Below are positions 34,734 to 47,619 of a DNA stretch of 64,000 nucleotides, in pieces. The DNA is from Halomonas beimenensis (lineage in GTDB: Bacteria > Pseudomonadota > Gammaproteobacteria > Pseudomonadales > Halomonadaceae), in assembly GCF_002549795.1 (NCBI RefSeq), contig NZ_CP021435.1:3100001-3164000 (forward strand), in the 5' to 3' direction. The stretch's first letter is position 1, and the number at the start of each line of letters is the position of its first letter. The position numbers and the translations under genes were made by a program. The notes beneath the pieces were generated by a model. The model was given only the letters and a program-made list of their open reading frames with translations. It was not told where the DNA came from and searched no databases.

Positions 34734-35387
34734 ATGTCCTCCCCCCTGCTCCGCTGCCTGTGGCTCGCCGCCCTGCTGGGCTTCGCCATCCCGGCGCTCG
34801 CCGCCACGGCACCGCAACCCTTCAGCGCCCGCTATCACCTGGAGATCACGGGATGGCCGGACGCGGAGATCCGCCACCGGCTGAGTCACGAGGCCGGCCA
34901 CTGGCAGAGCGAGATGCGCGCCGAACTGCCCGGTGCCAGCGGCCGCGAATGGGGCCGCTTCCGTCTCGAGGACGAGCGGGTCCGCTCGCTGCACTACGCC
35001 GCCGGCTACTCCCTGCTGGGCATCCGCCGCGCCTTCTCCCTGGATCACCGCGACCTGGCCCCCCTGCCCGATCGCCAGAGCGCGCTGATCGCCCTGGCCC
35101 GACGGGTCATCGACGCCCCGTGCCGGGTGGATTGCCGGCTGCGCTACCGTGACCATCGTGGCCGGGAGGAGGAGCTGCGCTATCGCATCCTGGCCCGGGA
35201 GCCGGTGTCCCTTCCTCAGGGACGCTTCGAGGCCGTGCGGGTGGCCTTGACCGAGCCGGGGAAGGCGAACCGTCGCCTGGTGCTCGAGCTCGACGCGCGA
35301 CGTCCCGGCCTGCTGCTGGCCATGGAGTACCACCGGGACGGGCGGCGCAGGAGTCGCCTGACCCTGACCGAACTCGCCCCCGACTGA
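34734..35387 (+). CDS. DUF3108-like exported protein
   Basis: A 217-residue protein with a signal peptide ([15 protein letters not shown]) and a mature part that resembles DUF3108: [21 protein letters not shown], then [22 protein letters not shown] and [20 protein letters not shown]. It is a periplasmic or outer-membrane-associated beta-rich protein of unknown role. It starts 142 bases from the divergent DJ-1 gene. Confidence 0.7.
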   Translation: MSSPLLRCLWLAALLGFAIPALAATAPQPFSARYHLEITGWPDAEIRHRLSHEAGHWQSEMRAELPGASGREWGRFRLEDERVRSLHYAAGYSLLGIRRAFSLDHRDLAPLPDRQSALIALARRVIDAPCRVDCRLRYRDHRGREEELRYRILAREPVSLPQGRFEAVRVALTEPGKANRRLVLELDARRPGLLLAMEYHRDGRRRSRLTLTELAPD

Positions 35388-35422
35388 ACCGGCCGGGCCT
35401 TCCGCCGCGGCGGAAAATGCCT

Positions 35423-35586
35423 AGCAGCCTGTCGGGATTGACCGATCGTCACGAGAATCACGGATTTCGAGTCAAATTGTTCGATCGATTGAGGCGAATA
35501 GCGCGCTATTTAACGAATTGGATCGAATAACGTTGGCCGAAAACCCGGGATTCGCAGTAGATCAGCGTTAGGCCCGACAGGCTGCT
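35423..35586 (+). repeat. MITE-like element, copy 1 (164 bp)
   Basis: It begins AGCAGCCTGTCGGG and ends with the exact complement CCCGACAGGCTGCT, extended to a 16-bp inverted repeat by flanking CT/AG. Inside is the palindrome AATAGCGCGCTATT. About 92% of positions match copy 2 at 58141-58300, with one 4-base gap. It holds no open frame of note. Its right end lies 53 bases before the LysO start. Confidence 0.88.
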
Positions 35587-35639
35587 AGAATAGCCGGTTT
35601 TGGCCGTCGCCGACGGCGCCAGTGGGAAGGGACTCTCGC

Positions 35640-36566
35640 ATGCTGACCGGTCTTCTGATCGTCCTGTTGCCGCTGATCCTGGGCTACCTGGTCAGGATCC
35701 GCCACGAGGGCCTCATGGCCCTCGTCAACCGCGGCGTGAACGCCGCCATCTACGTGATCCTGCTGCTCATGGGGGTGGGGCTGGCCGGGCTCGACGACCT
35801 GGGCGGCCAACTGTCGCGCCTGGGTGCCCAGGCGCTGACGCTGCTCGCCGTCACCTCGGCCTGCAACCTGGCCGCCCTGGGCTGGCTGTCCCGCCGGCTG
35901 CGTCTGGCGGTGGATCCCGGGTCCTCGGTGGCGGGCGCTCCCACCAGCCAGCTCGCCGCCCTGGCCGGCTCGCTGTCGCTGGTGGCCGTGGTGCTGGCCG
36001 GGGTGGGCCTGGGCCTGCTGGCCGGGGGCCCCCTGGGCGAGCCCCTCTTCGCCTGGGCCGAGCGGCTCTCGGAATGGGTGCTCTATGGCCTGCTGGCGCT
36101 GATCGGCTGCCAGTTGCGCAACTCCGGCATGCCCCTCAGGCAGATCCTGCTCAACCGCTTCGGCCTGGCCATCGCCGCCACCCTGGCGGGCAGCTCGCTG
36201 CTCGGCGGCCTGCTCGCCGCCCCGCTGCTCGACCTGCGTTGGCAGGAAGGCCTGGCGATGGCCGCCGGCTTCGGCTGGTACTCGCTGTCCGGCATCCTGA
36301 TCGGCGACGCACTCGGCCCCTTGCTCGGCGGCGTGGCCTTCCTCAACGACCTGGGGCGGGAGCTGGTGGCCTTCGTGCTGATCCCGCTGGTGATCCGCCG
36401 CCGGGCGGCACTGGCCATCGGCTTCGGCGGCGCCACCGCCATGGACTTCACCCTCCCGGTGATCCAGCAGCACGGCGGCGTGGGCTGCGTGCCGGTGGCG
36501 GTGGTGTCCGGCTTCATCCTCTCGCTGCTCTCGCCGCCGCTGATCCTGTTCCTGGTGACGCTCTGA
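35640..36566 (+). CDS. lysO: LysO family lysine/arginine exporter
   Basis: A 308-residue inner-membrane protein with about eight to ten helices and the LysO (YbjE) pattern: GRELVAFVLIPLVIRR, GGATAMDFTLPVIQQHGG, and the central helix GYSL-like FGWYSLSGILIGDALGP. It exports L-lysine and analogues. The DNA upstream contains the MITE-like repeat, so that element could influence its expression. Confidence 0.87.
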   Translation: MLTGLLIVLLPLILGYLVRIRHEGLMALVNRGVNAAIYVILLLMGVGLAGLDDLGGQLSRLGAQALTLLAVTSACNLAALGWLSRRLRLAVDPGSSVAGAPTSQLAALAGSLSLVAVVLAGVGLGLLAGGPLGEPLFAWAERLSEWVLYGLLALIGCQLRNSGMPLRQILLNRFGLAIAATLAGSSLLGGLLAAPLLDLRWQEGLAMAAGFGWYSLSGILIGDALGPLLGGVAFLNDLGRELVAFVLIPLVIRRRAALAIGFGGATAMDFTLPVIQQHGGVGCVPVAVVSGFILSLLSPPLILFLVTL

Positions 36567-36577
36567 TCCGGTAAACG

Positions 36578-36605
36578 AAAAAGCCCGCGACTCCGGGTCG
36601 CGGGC
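36578..36605 (-). terminator. Rho-independent terminator of the porin gene
   Basis: On the minus strand GCCCGCGAC pairs with GTCGCGGGC (36583-36591 with 36597-36605) across a 5-base loop, followed by TTTTT. It serves the porin ending at 36643 and could also stop lysO. Confidence 0.88.
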
Positions 36606-36642
36606 AAGCGCATCGAAACGGCAGCGTCCAGTCGGATCGTCG

Positions 36643-38321
<1,679 letters not shown>

Positions 38322-38501
38322 GCTGAACGGGCAAAGCCATCTCGTAAAATTCCTACTTATGTCTAATCAGGACATGCAAAAAGCCCGATATGTAGTTATT
38401 CAAACAACCAAATCGCCGGATAGAGCGCTCATCGCCTGGCATGCCACGACGAAAGTCTAGGTTGCGAACCGGGAGTCCCACCGCTTAACTGAGCACCACG
38501 A

Positions 38502-38515
38502 CTTAATCGTTTAAG
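38502..38515. promoter_or_regulatory. LacI-family operator 2
   Basis: CTTAATCGTTTAAG differs from operator 1 at one position and lies 79 bases before the binding-protein start. Two sites 194 bases apart could allow DNA looping by a tetramer or independent control of the two directions. Confidence 0.75.
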
Positions 38516-38593
38516 AAGTCTCGCCACCCCGATTCCGCACGCCCGGGGTGAGCGAAATCGACGCACCACAACAACAAGCGACGAGGAAACGCC

Positions 38594-39862
38594 ATGCCTA
38601 AGCAGCCCCTGATCGTCTCCAGTCTCGCCCTGCTGGGCGCCGTGACCGCCGGCCCGGCCCTGGCAGCCGAGCTGACCATCTCCTGCGGTGCGGTGGGCGC
38701 CGAGCTCACCCTGTGCGAGGAGGGGGTCGCCCAGTGGGAGGAGAAGACGGGTCACGAGGTCGAGATCGTCTCCACCCCCAACTCCTCCACCGAGCGACTG
38801 TCCCTTTACCAGCAGATCCTCTCGGCACGCTCCGGCGACATCGATGTCATGCAGATCGACGTGGTCTGGCCGGGCCTGCTGGCCAATCACCTGCTCGACC
38901 TCCACGAGACGCTCGGCGAGACGGTCACCGATGGTCACTTCGAGGCCATCGTGGCCAACAACACCGTCGACGACCGCCTGGTGGCGGTGCCCTGGTTCAC
39001 CGATGCCGGGGTGCTCTACTACCGCAAGGACCTGCTCGAGGCACACGGTCATGCCCCGCCCCAGACCTGGGAGCAGCTGACCGACATCGCCCGGGAGATC
39101 CAGGACGCCGAGCGCGCGGCGGGCAACGACAGGATGTGGGGCTATGTCTTCCAGGGTCGCGCCTACGAGGGCCTGACCTGCAACGCCCTGGAATGGGTGG
39201 CGAGCCACGGTGGCGGCACCCTCGTCGATGCCGAGGGCGAGATCACCATCGACAACCCCCGGGCCGCCGAAGCCCTCGATCTGGCGGCGAGCTGGATCGG
39301 CGAGATCTCGCCGGACGGGGTGCTGAACTACACCGAGGAGGAGGCCCGGGGCGTCTTCCAGTCCGGCAATGCGGTCTTCATGCGCAACTGGCCCTATGCC
39401 TGGTCCCTGGCCCAGAGCGAGGACAGCCAGGTCGCCGGCAAGGTCGGCGTGGTCAAGCTGCCCCATGGCGACGGCGGGGAAAGCGCCGCCACCCTGGGCG
39501 GCTGGAATCTCGCCGTGTCCAAGTACAGCGAGAATCCCGAACTCGCCGCCGATCTGGTGGCCTTCCTGACCTCAGAGCAGGAGCAGAAGCGCCGCGCCAT
39601 CGAAGGCGCCTACAATCCGACCCTCGCCTCGCTCTACGCGGACGAGGAAGTGCTCGAGGCGGTACCCTTCTTCGGCACCCTTCTGCCGACCTTCACCAAT
39701 GCCGTGGCTCGACCCTCGGCGCCTACCGGCGACAAGTACGGCCGGGTCAGCAACGGCTTCTTCAACGAAGTGCACGACGTGCTGTCCGGCAATCAGAGTG
39801 GCGCCGAGGCCGTGGCCCGGCTGGACAGCGAGCTCTCGCGCCTCAAGCGCCGCCGCTGGTAA
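38594..39862 (+). CDS. thuE: Alpha-glucoside/trehalose ABC transporter binding protein 1
   Basis: A 422-residue family 1 solute-binding protein with a signal peptide (SSLALLGAVTAGPALAA). The body has the ThuE/AglE-like pattern DVMQIDVVWPGLLANHLLDL, VPWFTDAGVLYYRKDLLE and VFQGRAYEGLTCNALEWVASHGGG. It delivers disaccharide to the permeases encoded next. A paralogue (44533) shares most of these blocks. The sugar cannot be fixed from sequence; maltose, trehalose, isomaltose or sucrose are candidates. Confidence 0.87.
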   Translation: MPKQPLIVSSLALLGAVTAGPALAAELTISCGAVGAELTLCEEGVAQWEEKTGHEVEIVSTPNSSTERLSLYQQILSARSGDIDVMQIDVVWPGLLANHLLDLHETLGETVTDGHFEAIVANNTVDDRLVAVPWFTDAGVLYYRKDLLEAHGHAPPQTWEQLTDIAREIQDAERAAGNDRMWGYVFQGRAYEGLTCNALEWVASHGGGTLVDAEGEITIDNPRAAEALDLAASWIGEISPDGVLNYTEEEARGVFQSGNAVFMRNWPYAWSLAQSEDSQVAGKVGVVKLPHGDGGESAATLGGWNLAVSKYSENPELAADLVAFLTSEQEQKRRAIEGAYNPTLASLYADEEVLEAVPFFGTLLPTFTNAVARPSAPTGDKYGRVSNGFFNEVHDVLSGNQSGAEAVARLDSELSRLKRRRW

Positions 39863-39877
39863 TCATAGGAGGTCGTC

Positions 39878-40848
39878 ATGACGACACAGGCAACCGACAG
39901 CGCCCCCCGAGTGGGGCGCCCCACGCGCGCCGGCTACCGCGGCACCAAGGTCCGTCGACAGCGAGTCCGCGCGGCCTGGCTGTTCCTGACGCCGATGCTC
40001 GTGGCCCTGGCCCTGGTGGCCGGCTGGCCGCTGCTGCGCACCTTCTACTTCAGCCTCACCGATGCCTCCCTCTCCGACACCGCCGGGGCGACCTTCATCG
40101 GCCTGGAGAACTACCTGGTCCATGACGACGGCGCCTGGTACGGCCTCCTGACCGATCCGGTGTGGTGGACCTCGGTGTGGAACACCTTCTTCTTCAGTGT
40201 GGTGTCCGTGTCCCTGGAAGTGGTGTTCGGCATCATCGTCGCCCTGTTGCTCAATGCCGAGTTCAGGGGGCGCATGCTGGTCCGCGCCGCGGTACTCATT
40301 CCCTGGGCCATCCCGACCATCGTCTCGGCCAAGATGTGGGCCTGGATGCTCAACGACCAGTTCGGGATCCTCAATCACCTGCTGATGGCCCTGGGCCTGA
40401 TCGACGCGCCCCTGGCCTGGACCGCCGACGCCTCGCTCTCCATGTGGGCGGTGATCATGGTCGATGTCTGGAAGACCATCCCCTTCGTCGCCCTGCTGGT
40501 ACTGGCGGCACTGCAGATGCTGCCCAGGGATTGCTACGAGGCCGCCGAGGTCGACGGCATCCATCCGGTCAAGGTGTTCTTCCGGGTCACCCTGCCGCTG
40601 ATCACCCCGGCCCTGCTGGTGGCGGTGATCTTCCGCCTGCTCGACGCACTGCGCGTGTTCGACGTCATCTACGTGCTGACCTCCAACTCCACGAGCACCA
40701 TGACCATGTCGATCTATGCCCGCCAGCAGCTGGTGGAGTTCCAGGACGTCGGCTACGGCAGCGCCGCCTCCACGCTGCTGTTCCTGATCATCGCCCTGGC
40801 CGTGGTCATCTACCTCTACCTGGGCCGCCGCCAACTGGGAGTCGACCA

Positions 40849-40852
<4 letters not shown>
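39878..40852 (+). CDS. thuF: Sugar ABC transporter permease 1 (MalF-like)
   Basis: A 324-residue inner-membrane protein with about six helices after a basic N-terminus. The EAA loop is CYEAAEVDGIHPVKVFFRVTLPLI. It starts 15 bases after the binding protein, with AGGAGG, and its stop overlaps the second permease start (ATGA). It lacks the large periplasmic domain of E. coli MalF and so is the short CUT1 type. Confidence 0.92.
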
Positions 40853-41691
<839 letters not shown>

Positions 41692-41717
41692 TTTCCATGA
41701 CTTCAAGGACTATCACG

Positions 41718-43343
41718 ATGCAAGACAACCTGACCTGGTGGCGCGGTGGCGTCATCTACCAGATCTATCCGCGCAGCTTCATGGACGCCAACGGCGACGG
41801 CATCGGCGACCTGGCGGGCATCACCCAGAAACTGGGCTATGTGGCCAGCCTCGGCGTGGACGCGGTCTGGCTGTCGCCCTTCTTCACCTCGCCGATGAAG
41901 GATTTCGGCTACGACGTCAGCGACTACCGGGACGTCGACCCCATGTTCGGCAGCCTGGACGACTTCAAGGCACTGCTCGCCCGGGCCCATGAGCTGGGCC
42001 TCAAGGTGATCATCGACCAGGTGATCAGCCACACCTCGGATGCGCACCCCTGGTTCGAGGAAAGCCGCCAGAGTCGCGACAACCCGCGGGCCGACTGGTA
42101 CGTCTGGGCCGATCCCCGGCCCGACGGCACTCCGCCCAACAACTGGCTGTCGATCTTCGGGGGGGCGGCCTGGACCTTCGACTCCCGGCGTCGCCAGTAC
42201 TACCTGCACAATTTCCTGACCAGCCAGCCGGACCTCAACTTCCACCATCCCGAGGTTCGCACCGCGCAGCTGGACAACCTGCGGTTCTGGCTCGACCTCG
42301 GCGTGGACGGCTTCCGACTGGACACCGTGAACTTCTACTTCCATGACCGCGAGCTGCGCGACAACCCGCCGGTCCCGGCGGACGAGGCCAAGACGCTGGG
42401 GGCGCCGGACGCCAACCCTTATACCTGGCAGCGCCATGTCTACGACCTCAGCCGCCCGGAGAATCTCGGCTTCCTCAAGGACCTGCGCGCCCTGATGGAC
42501 GAGTATCCCGGCACCACCACCGTGGGGGAGATCGGCGACGACAATCCCCTGGAACGCATGGCCGAGTACACCGCCGGCGGCGACAAGCTGCACATGGCCT
42601 ATACCTTCGACCTGCTCAACGCCCCTCACTCGCCGGCCTACATCCGGGAGGTGATCGCCCGCTTCCAGCGCCTGGCCGGCGATGCCTGGCCCTGCTGGGC
42701 GCTGTCCAACCACGACGTGGTGCGCAGCGCGACCCGCTGGGGAGCGGCCGAGGATCCCGTGGCCTACCCCAAGGTGGCGCTGGCCATGCTGCTGTCGCTG
42801 CGCGGCAGCGTCTGTCTCTACCAGGGAGAGGAGCTGGGGCTGCCCGAGGCCGAAGTGCCGTTCGAGCATATCCAGGATCCTTACGGCAAGGTGCTGTGGC
42901 CCGAGTTCAAGGGCCGGGACGGCTGCCGGACCCCGATGCCATGGCGCGACACCCCGGACGCCGGCTTCTCGCCCGCCGAGGGTGCGGCCCCCTGGCTGCC
43001 GGTGGAACCGCGCCAGCTGCCGCTCGCCGTGGAGCGCCAGCAGGACGACCGACACTCGGTGCTCAACGCCACCCGGGCCCTGCTGGCCTTCAGACGGCGC
43101 CATCCGGCGCTGGCCGAAGGCGACCTCGAACTGGTCGATGTCGGCGAGGAGCTGCTCGGCTTCATCCGCCGCCACCGGGACGAAGCCCTGCTGTGCATCT
43201 TCAACCTCACCGGCGAGCCCCGGGAAACGGAGATCCCGACCTGCGGGCGACGGCTCGAGGCCCCGGGCTTCGAGGCCAGCCTGGACGGCGAGACATTGCA
43301 CCTGCCGCCCTATCAGGCCGCCTATCTCCAGCTCGACCGCTGA
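41718..43343 (+). CDS. aglA: GH13_23 alpha-glucosidase 1 (HaG-like, predicted alpha-1,4)
   Basis: A 541-residue cytoplasmic alpha-glucosidase with nucleophile Asp202 (GFRLDTVNF), acid/base Glu271 (TTVGEIGDDN) and stabilising Asp333 (LSNHDVVRS). These numbers equal those of HaG of Halomonas sp. H11. Thr203 after the nucleophile is the alpha-1,4-type residue; alpha-1,6-specific relatives have Val. The start was set at 41718 because MQDN.TWWRGGVIYQ aligns with the HaG start; in-frame ATGs at 41688 and 41697 would add 10 or 7 residues. The family also shows transglucosylation, for instance to glycerol. Confidence 0.92.
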   Translation: MQDNLTWWRGGVIYQIYPRSFMDANGDGIGDLAGITQKLGYVASLGVDAVWLSPFFTSPMKDFGYDVSDYRDVDPMFGSLDDFKALLARAHELGLKVIIDQVISHTSDAHPWFEESRQSRDNPRADWYVWADPRPDGTPPNNWLSIFGGAAWTFDSRRRQYYLHNFLTSQPDLNFHHPEVRTAQLDNLRFWLDLGVDGFRLDTVNFYFHDRELRDNPPVPADEAKTLGAPDANPYTWQRHVYDLSRPENLGFLKDLRALMDEYPGTTTVGEIGDDNPLERMAEYTAGGDKLHMAYTFDLLNAPHSPAYIREVIARFQRLAGDAWPCWALSNHDVVRSATRWGAAEDPVAYPKVALAMLLSLRGSVCLYQGEELGLPEAEVPFEHIQDPYGKVLWPEFKGRDGCRTPMPWRDTPDAGFSPAEGAAPWLPVEPRQLPLAVERQQDDRHSVLNATRALLAFRRRHPALAEGDLELVDVGEELLGFIRRHRDEALLCIFNLTGEPRETEIPTCGRRLEAPGFEASLDGETLHLPPYQAAYLQLDR

Positions 43344-43389
43344 AAACCACACAATGACGCCGGCCTCGACGCCGGCGGGGAGTCGCAAG

Positions 43390-44496
<1,107 letters not shown>

Positions 44497-44532
44497 TCCC
44501 CGCTCTCCGACAATCACAACAAAGGAGCTTCC

Positions 44533-45828
44533 ATGTTCTCGCCACGCCCCTGTTCACGACACCGCCTGGTCCAGGGCGGCATCGGCGCCATGCTGCTGGC
44601 CGGTGCCGTCCTCGGCGCCCCTGCCGTGCTGGCCGAGGAGATCGCCATCGCCTGCGGCAGCGGCGATGCCGCCGACTACTGCCCCATCGCCGCCCGGCAG
44701 TGGGCCGAGCAGACCGGGCATAGCGTCCAGGTCGTCTCCACCCCCAACGGCACCACCGAGAAGCTGTCGCTCTACCAGCAACTGCTGGGCAGCGAGTCCA
44801 GCGACATCGACGTGCTGATGATGGATATCGTCTGGCCCGGCATGCTCGGCAACCACCTGGTCGATCTCAACGACTACCTGCCCGAAGGGGCCACCGAAGG
44901 CTTCTTTCCGGCGCTGGTCGACAACAACACCGTCGATGGCCGGCTGGTGGCCATGCCCTGGTATACCGATGCCGGGTTGCTCTACTACCGCAGGGACCTG
45001 CTGGAGAAGCACGGCCACTCGGTGCCCGAGACCTGGCAAGAGCTGACCGAGACCGCCGAGGCGATCCAGGCCGCCGAGCGCGAGGCCGGCAACGACGACT
45101 TCTGGGGCTATACCTTCCAGGGTCGCGCCTACGAGGGCCTGACCTGCAACGCCCTGGAGTGGGTGGCCAGCCACGGCGGCGGCACCCTGGTCAACGCCGA
45201 GGGCGAGGTCACCATCGACAATCCTCGCGCCGCCGCGGCGCTGGACCTGGCCGCCTCCTGGATCGGCAACATCACCCCCGAAGGCGCACTGAACCACACC
45301 GAGGAGGAGACCCGCGGGATCTTCCAGTCCGGCAACGCCCTCTTCCTGCGCAACTGGCCCTATGTCTGGTCACTGGCCAACGGCGAGGCCAGCGAGGTGG
45401 CCGGCAAGGTCGGCATGGCGCCGCTGCCCCACGGGCCGGAGGGCGAGTCCAAGGCCACCCTGGGCGGCTGGAACCTCGCCGTCTCGCGCTACTCCGAGCA
45501 TCCCGAGCTGGCCGCCGACCTGGTCGCCTTCATCACCTCCCGGGAGCAACAGAAGGCGCATGCCCTCCGGATGGGCATGAACCCGACCATCGAGTCGCTC
45601 TATCAGGACGAGGAGGTGCTGGCCAGCAACCCCTCCATGAGCGAGCTCTACGAGACCCTGACCAATGGTGTGCCGCGTCCCGCCACGGTGACCGGCGATG
45701 CCTATGCCCGGGTCTCCAATGCCTTCTTCAACCGCACCCACCAGGTGCTCTCCGGCGATCTCGATGGGGCCAGTGCCGTCCAGCAACTGGGCCGCGAACT
45801 CGAGCGCCTCGGCCGCCGCGGCTGGTAA
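44533..45828 (+). CDS. Alpha-glucoside ABC transporter binding protein 2
   Basis: A 431-residue paralogue of the protein at 38594. The signal peptide ends APAVLA. Shared blocks include QGRAYEGLTCNALEWVASHGGGTLV and TLGGWNLAVS; the N-terminal part and the segment near NPTIESLYQDEEVL differ. It is paired with its own GH13 enzyme and has no permease of its own, so it probably docks on the same transporter with another sugar preference. AAAGGAG precedes the start. Confidence 0.88.
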   Translation: MFSPRPCSRHRLVQGGIGAMLLAGAVLGAPAVLAEEIAIACGSGDAADYCPIAARQWAEQTGHSVQVVSTPNGTTEKLSLYQQLLGSESSDIDVLMMDIVWPGMLGNHLVDLNDYLPEGATEGFFPALVDNNTVDGRLVAMPWYTDAGLLYYRRDLLEKHGHSVPETWQELTETAEAIQAAEREAGNDDFWGYTFQGRAYEGLTCNALEWVASHGGGTLVNAEGEVTIDNPRAAAALDLAASWIGNITPEGALNHTEEETRGIFQSGNALFLRNWPYVWSLANGEASEVAGKVGMAPLPHGPEGESKATLGGWNLAVSRYSEHPELAADLVAFITSREQQKAHALRMGMNPTIESLYQDEEVLASNPSMSELYETLTNGVPRPATVTGDAYARVSNAFFNRTHQVLSGDLDGASAVQQLGRELERLGRRGW

Positions 45829-45843
45829 GCGCCCATCCCGCGT

Positions 45844-45866
45844 CCGGCCGGAGTGCCTCCGGCCGG
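45844..45866. terminator. Hairpin between binding protein 2 and GH13 enzyme 2
   Basis: A perfect 10-bp stem, CCGGCCGGAG (45844-45853) and CTCCGGCCGG (45857-45866), with a 3-base loop. It lies just after the binding-protein stop. Such hairpins often protect the 5' mRNA, giving more binding protein than enzyme. Confidence 0.55.
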
Positions 45867-45901
45867 GCCGTCCCATTTCCCCCACCGACAGGAACCTCAG
45901 G

Positions 45902-47545
45902 ATGACGCTTTCACAATGGCGCCAGGACGCTCGACACGACTGGTGGCGTGGCGCGACGATCTACCAGATCTACCCCCGCAGCTTCATGGATGCCAACGGT
46001 GATGGCATCGGTGATCTGCCCGGCATCACCGCCCGCCTCGATCACGTGGCGAGCCTCGGCGTCGATGCCATCTGGGTGTCGCCCTTCTTCACCTCGCCGA
46101 TGGACGACTTCGGCTACGACGTCAGCGACTATCGGGGCGTCGACCCGATGTTCGGCACCCTCGACGACTTCCGAGCACTGGTCGACCGCGCCCACGAACT
46201 GGGCCTGCGGGTGATCATCGATCAGGTGCTGTCGCACAGCTCCGACCGCCACCCCTGGTTCCAGGAGAGCCGCCGGGACCGCACCAATGCCAGGGCCGAC
46301 TGGTACGTCTGGGCGGATCCCCGGCCCGACGGCAACCCCCCCAACAACTGGATGGCGGCCTTCGGCGGGCGCGCCTGGACCTTCGACGCCCGGCGCCGCC
46401 AGTACTACCTGCACAACTTCCTGCCCAGTCAGCCGGACCTCAACTTCCACCACCCCGAGGTCCAGCAGGCGCAGCTGGACAACCTGCGTTTCTGGCTGGA
46501 CCTCGGCGTCGACGGCTTCCGCCTCGACGTGGTCAACTTCTACTTCCACGACCGCCGGCTCGAGGACAACCCGCCCATGTCCCGGGAGCGGATCCAGCCC
46601 GGCAATCCCCAGAGCTACCAGTTCCCGCAGCACACGATTTCCCAGCCGGAAAACCTGGCGTTCCTCGAGCGCCTTCGCGCCCTGCTGGACGAGTACCCCG
46701 GCGCCACCACCGTGGGCGAGATCGCCGGCAACGACCAGTTGCCGACCATGGCCGCCTATACCCAGGGCGACAGGCGCCTGCACATGGCCTACACCTTCGA
46801 CCTGCTGGGCTCCACCGGCGACGCCACCGAGCTCCATGACGTCCTGGCACGCTTCGCCACCCTGGGGGACGGCACCTGGCCGTGCTGGGCGCTCTCCAAC
46901 CACGACGTCGAGCGCAGCGCCACCCGCTGGGGCGAACACCGCGCCCTGCTGGCGCTGACCGTGCTGTGCTCGCTGCGTGGCAGCCTGTGCCTCTACCAGG
47001 GCGAGGAACTCGGCCTGCCCGAGGCGGAGCTGGCCTATGAGGACCTGCAGGATCCCTTCGGCATCAATCTCTGGCCGGAGGTCAAGGGCCGCGACGGCTG
47101 CCGCACGCCGATGGTCTGGGAGGACAGGAGCAACGGCGGCTTCTGCCCCGAGGCGGTACGCCCCTGGCTTCCCGTGTTCGAGCGCCACCTGACGCTGGCC
47201 GTCGCCCGACAGAACGCTGACCCCGACAGCCTGCTGGCCCGGGTGCGCGAGTTGCTGCAGTTGCGCGGCGGAAGCGAGGTGCTGCGCCAAGGCGAACAGG
47301 CCCTGATCGAACCCGCCTCCCTCCCCGACGATGTCTTCGGCGTGATCCGCACGCTCGGCGAGCGGCGCCTGCTGTGCCTGGCCCATCTCGGCCGGGCGGG
47401 GACCGCGCGAATCGACCTGGATGGCTTGCTGGCCGGCATCGCCGGCTGGCAGCCTCTGGACCTGCCGGGCATGGACCTCCCCGCCCTCGAGGGAACCGAG
47501 TGGTGCCTCGAGCCCGGCCAGGCGGCCTGGTTCGAACCCCGCTGA
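45902..47545 (+). CDS. GH13 alpha-glucosidase 2 (predicted alpha-1,6 preference)
   Basis: A 547-residue paralogue of the 41718 enzyme with the same triad: Asp209 (GFRLDVVNF), Glu273 (TTVGEIAGND) and Asp335 (LSNHDVERS). The residue after the nucleophile is Val210 instead of Thr. In GH13 glucosidases Val here marks oligo-1,6-glucosidase-type specificity, so isomaltose-like sugars are predicted. An acceptor-side loop after DNPPMSRER also differs from enzyme 1 and is shorter. It has no signal peptide. Confidence 0.9.
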   Translation: MTLSQWRQDARHDWWRGATIYQIYPRSFMDANGDGIGDLPGITARLDHVASLGVDAIWVSPFFTSPMDDFGYDVSDYRGVDPMFGTLDDFRALVDRAHELGLRVIIDQVLSHSSDRHPWFQESRRDRTNARADWYVWADPRPDGNPPNNWMAAFGGRAWTFDARRRQYYLHNFLPSQPDLNFHHPEVQQAQLDNLRFWLDLGVDGFRLDVVNFYFHDRRLEDNPPMSRERIQPGNPQSYQFPQHTISQPENLAFLERLRALLDEYPGATTVGEIAGNDQLPTMAAYTQGDRRLHMAYTFDLLGSTGDATELHDVLARFATLGDGTWPCWALSNHDVERSATRWGEHRALLALTVLCSLRGSLCLYQGEELGLPEAELAYEDLQDPFGINLWPEVKGRDGCRTPMVWEDRSNGGFCPEAVRPWLPVFERHLTLAVARQNADPDSLLARVRELLQLRGGSEVLRQGEQALIEPASLPDDVFGVIRTLGERRLLCLAHLGRAGTARIDLDGLLAGIAGWQPLDLPGMDLPALEGTEWCLEPGQAAWFEPR

Positions 47546-47548
47546 GCA

Positions 47549-47582
47549 GGCTCGCCGCGGGTGTCCCGGACCGCGGCGAGCC
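47549..47582. terminator. Terminator-like hairpin before the LacI gene
   Basis: A perfect 12-bp stem, GGCTCGCCGCGG (47549-47560) and CCGCGGCGAGCC (47571-47582), with a 10-base loop. It separates the enzyme from the regulator gene and could reduce read-through into it; there is no T-run. Confidence 0.6.
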
Positions 47583-47619
47583 GGTATCCTACCCCCCGAG
47601 CACCGATCAGGACGACAGG

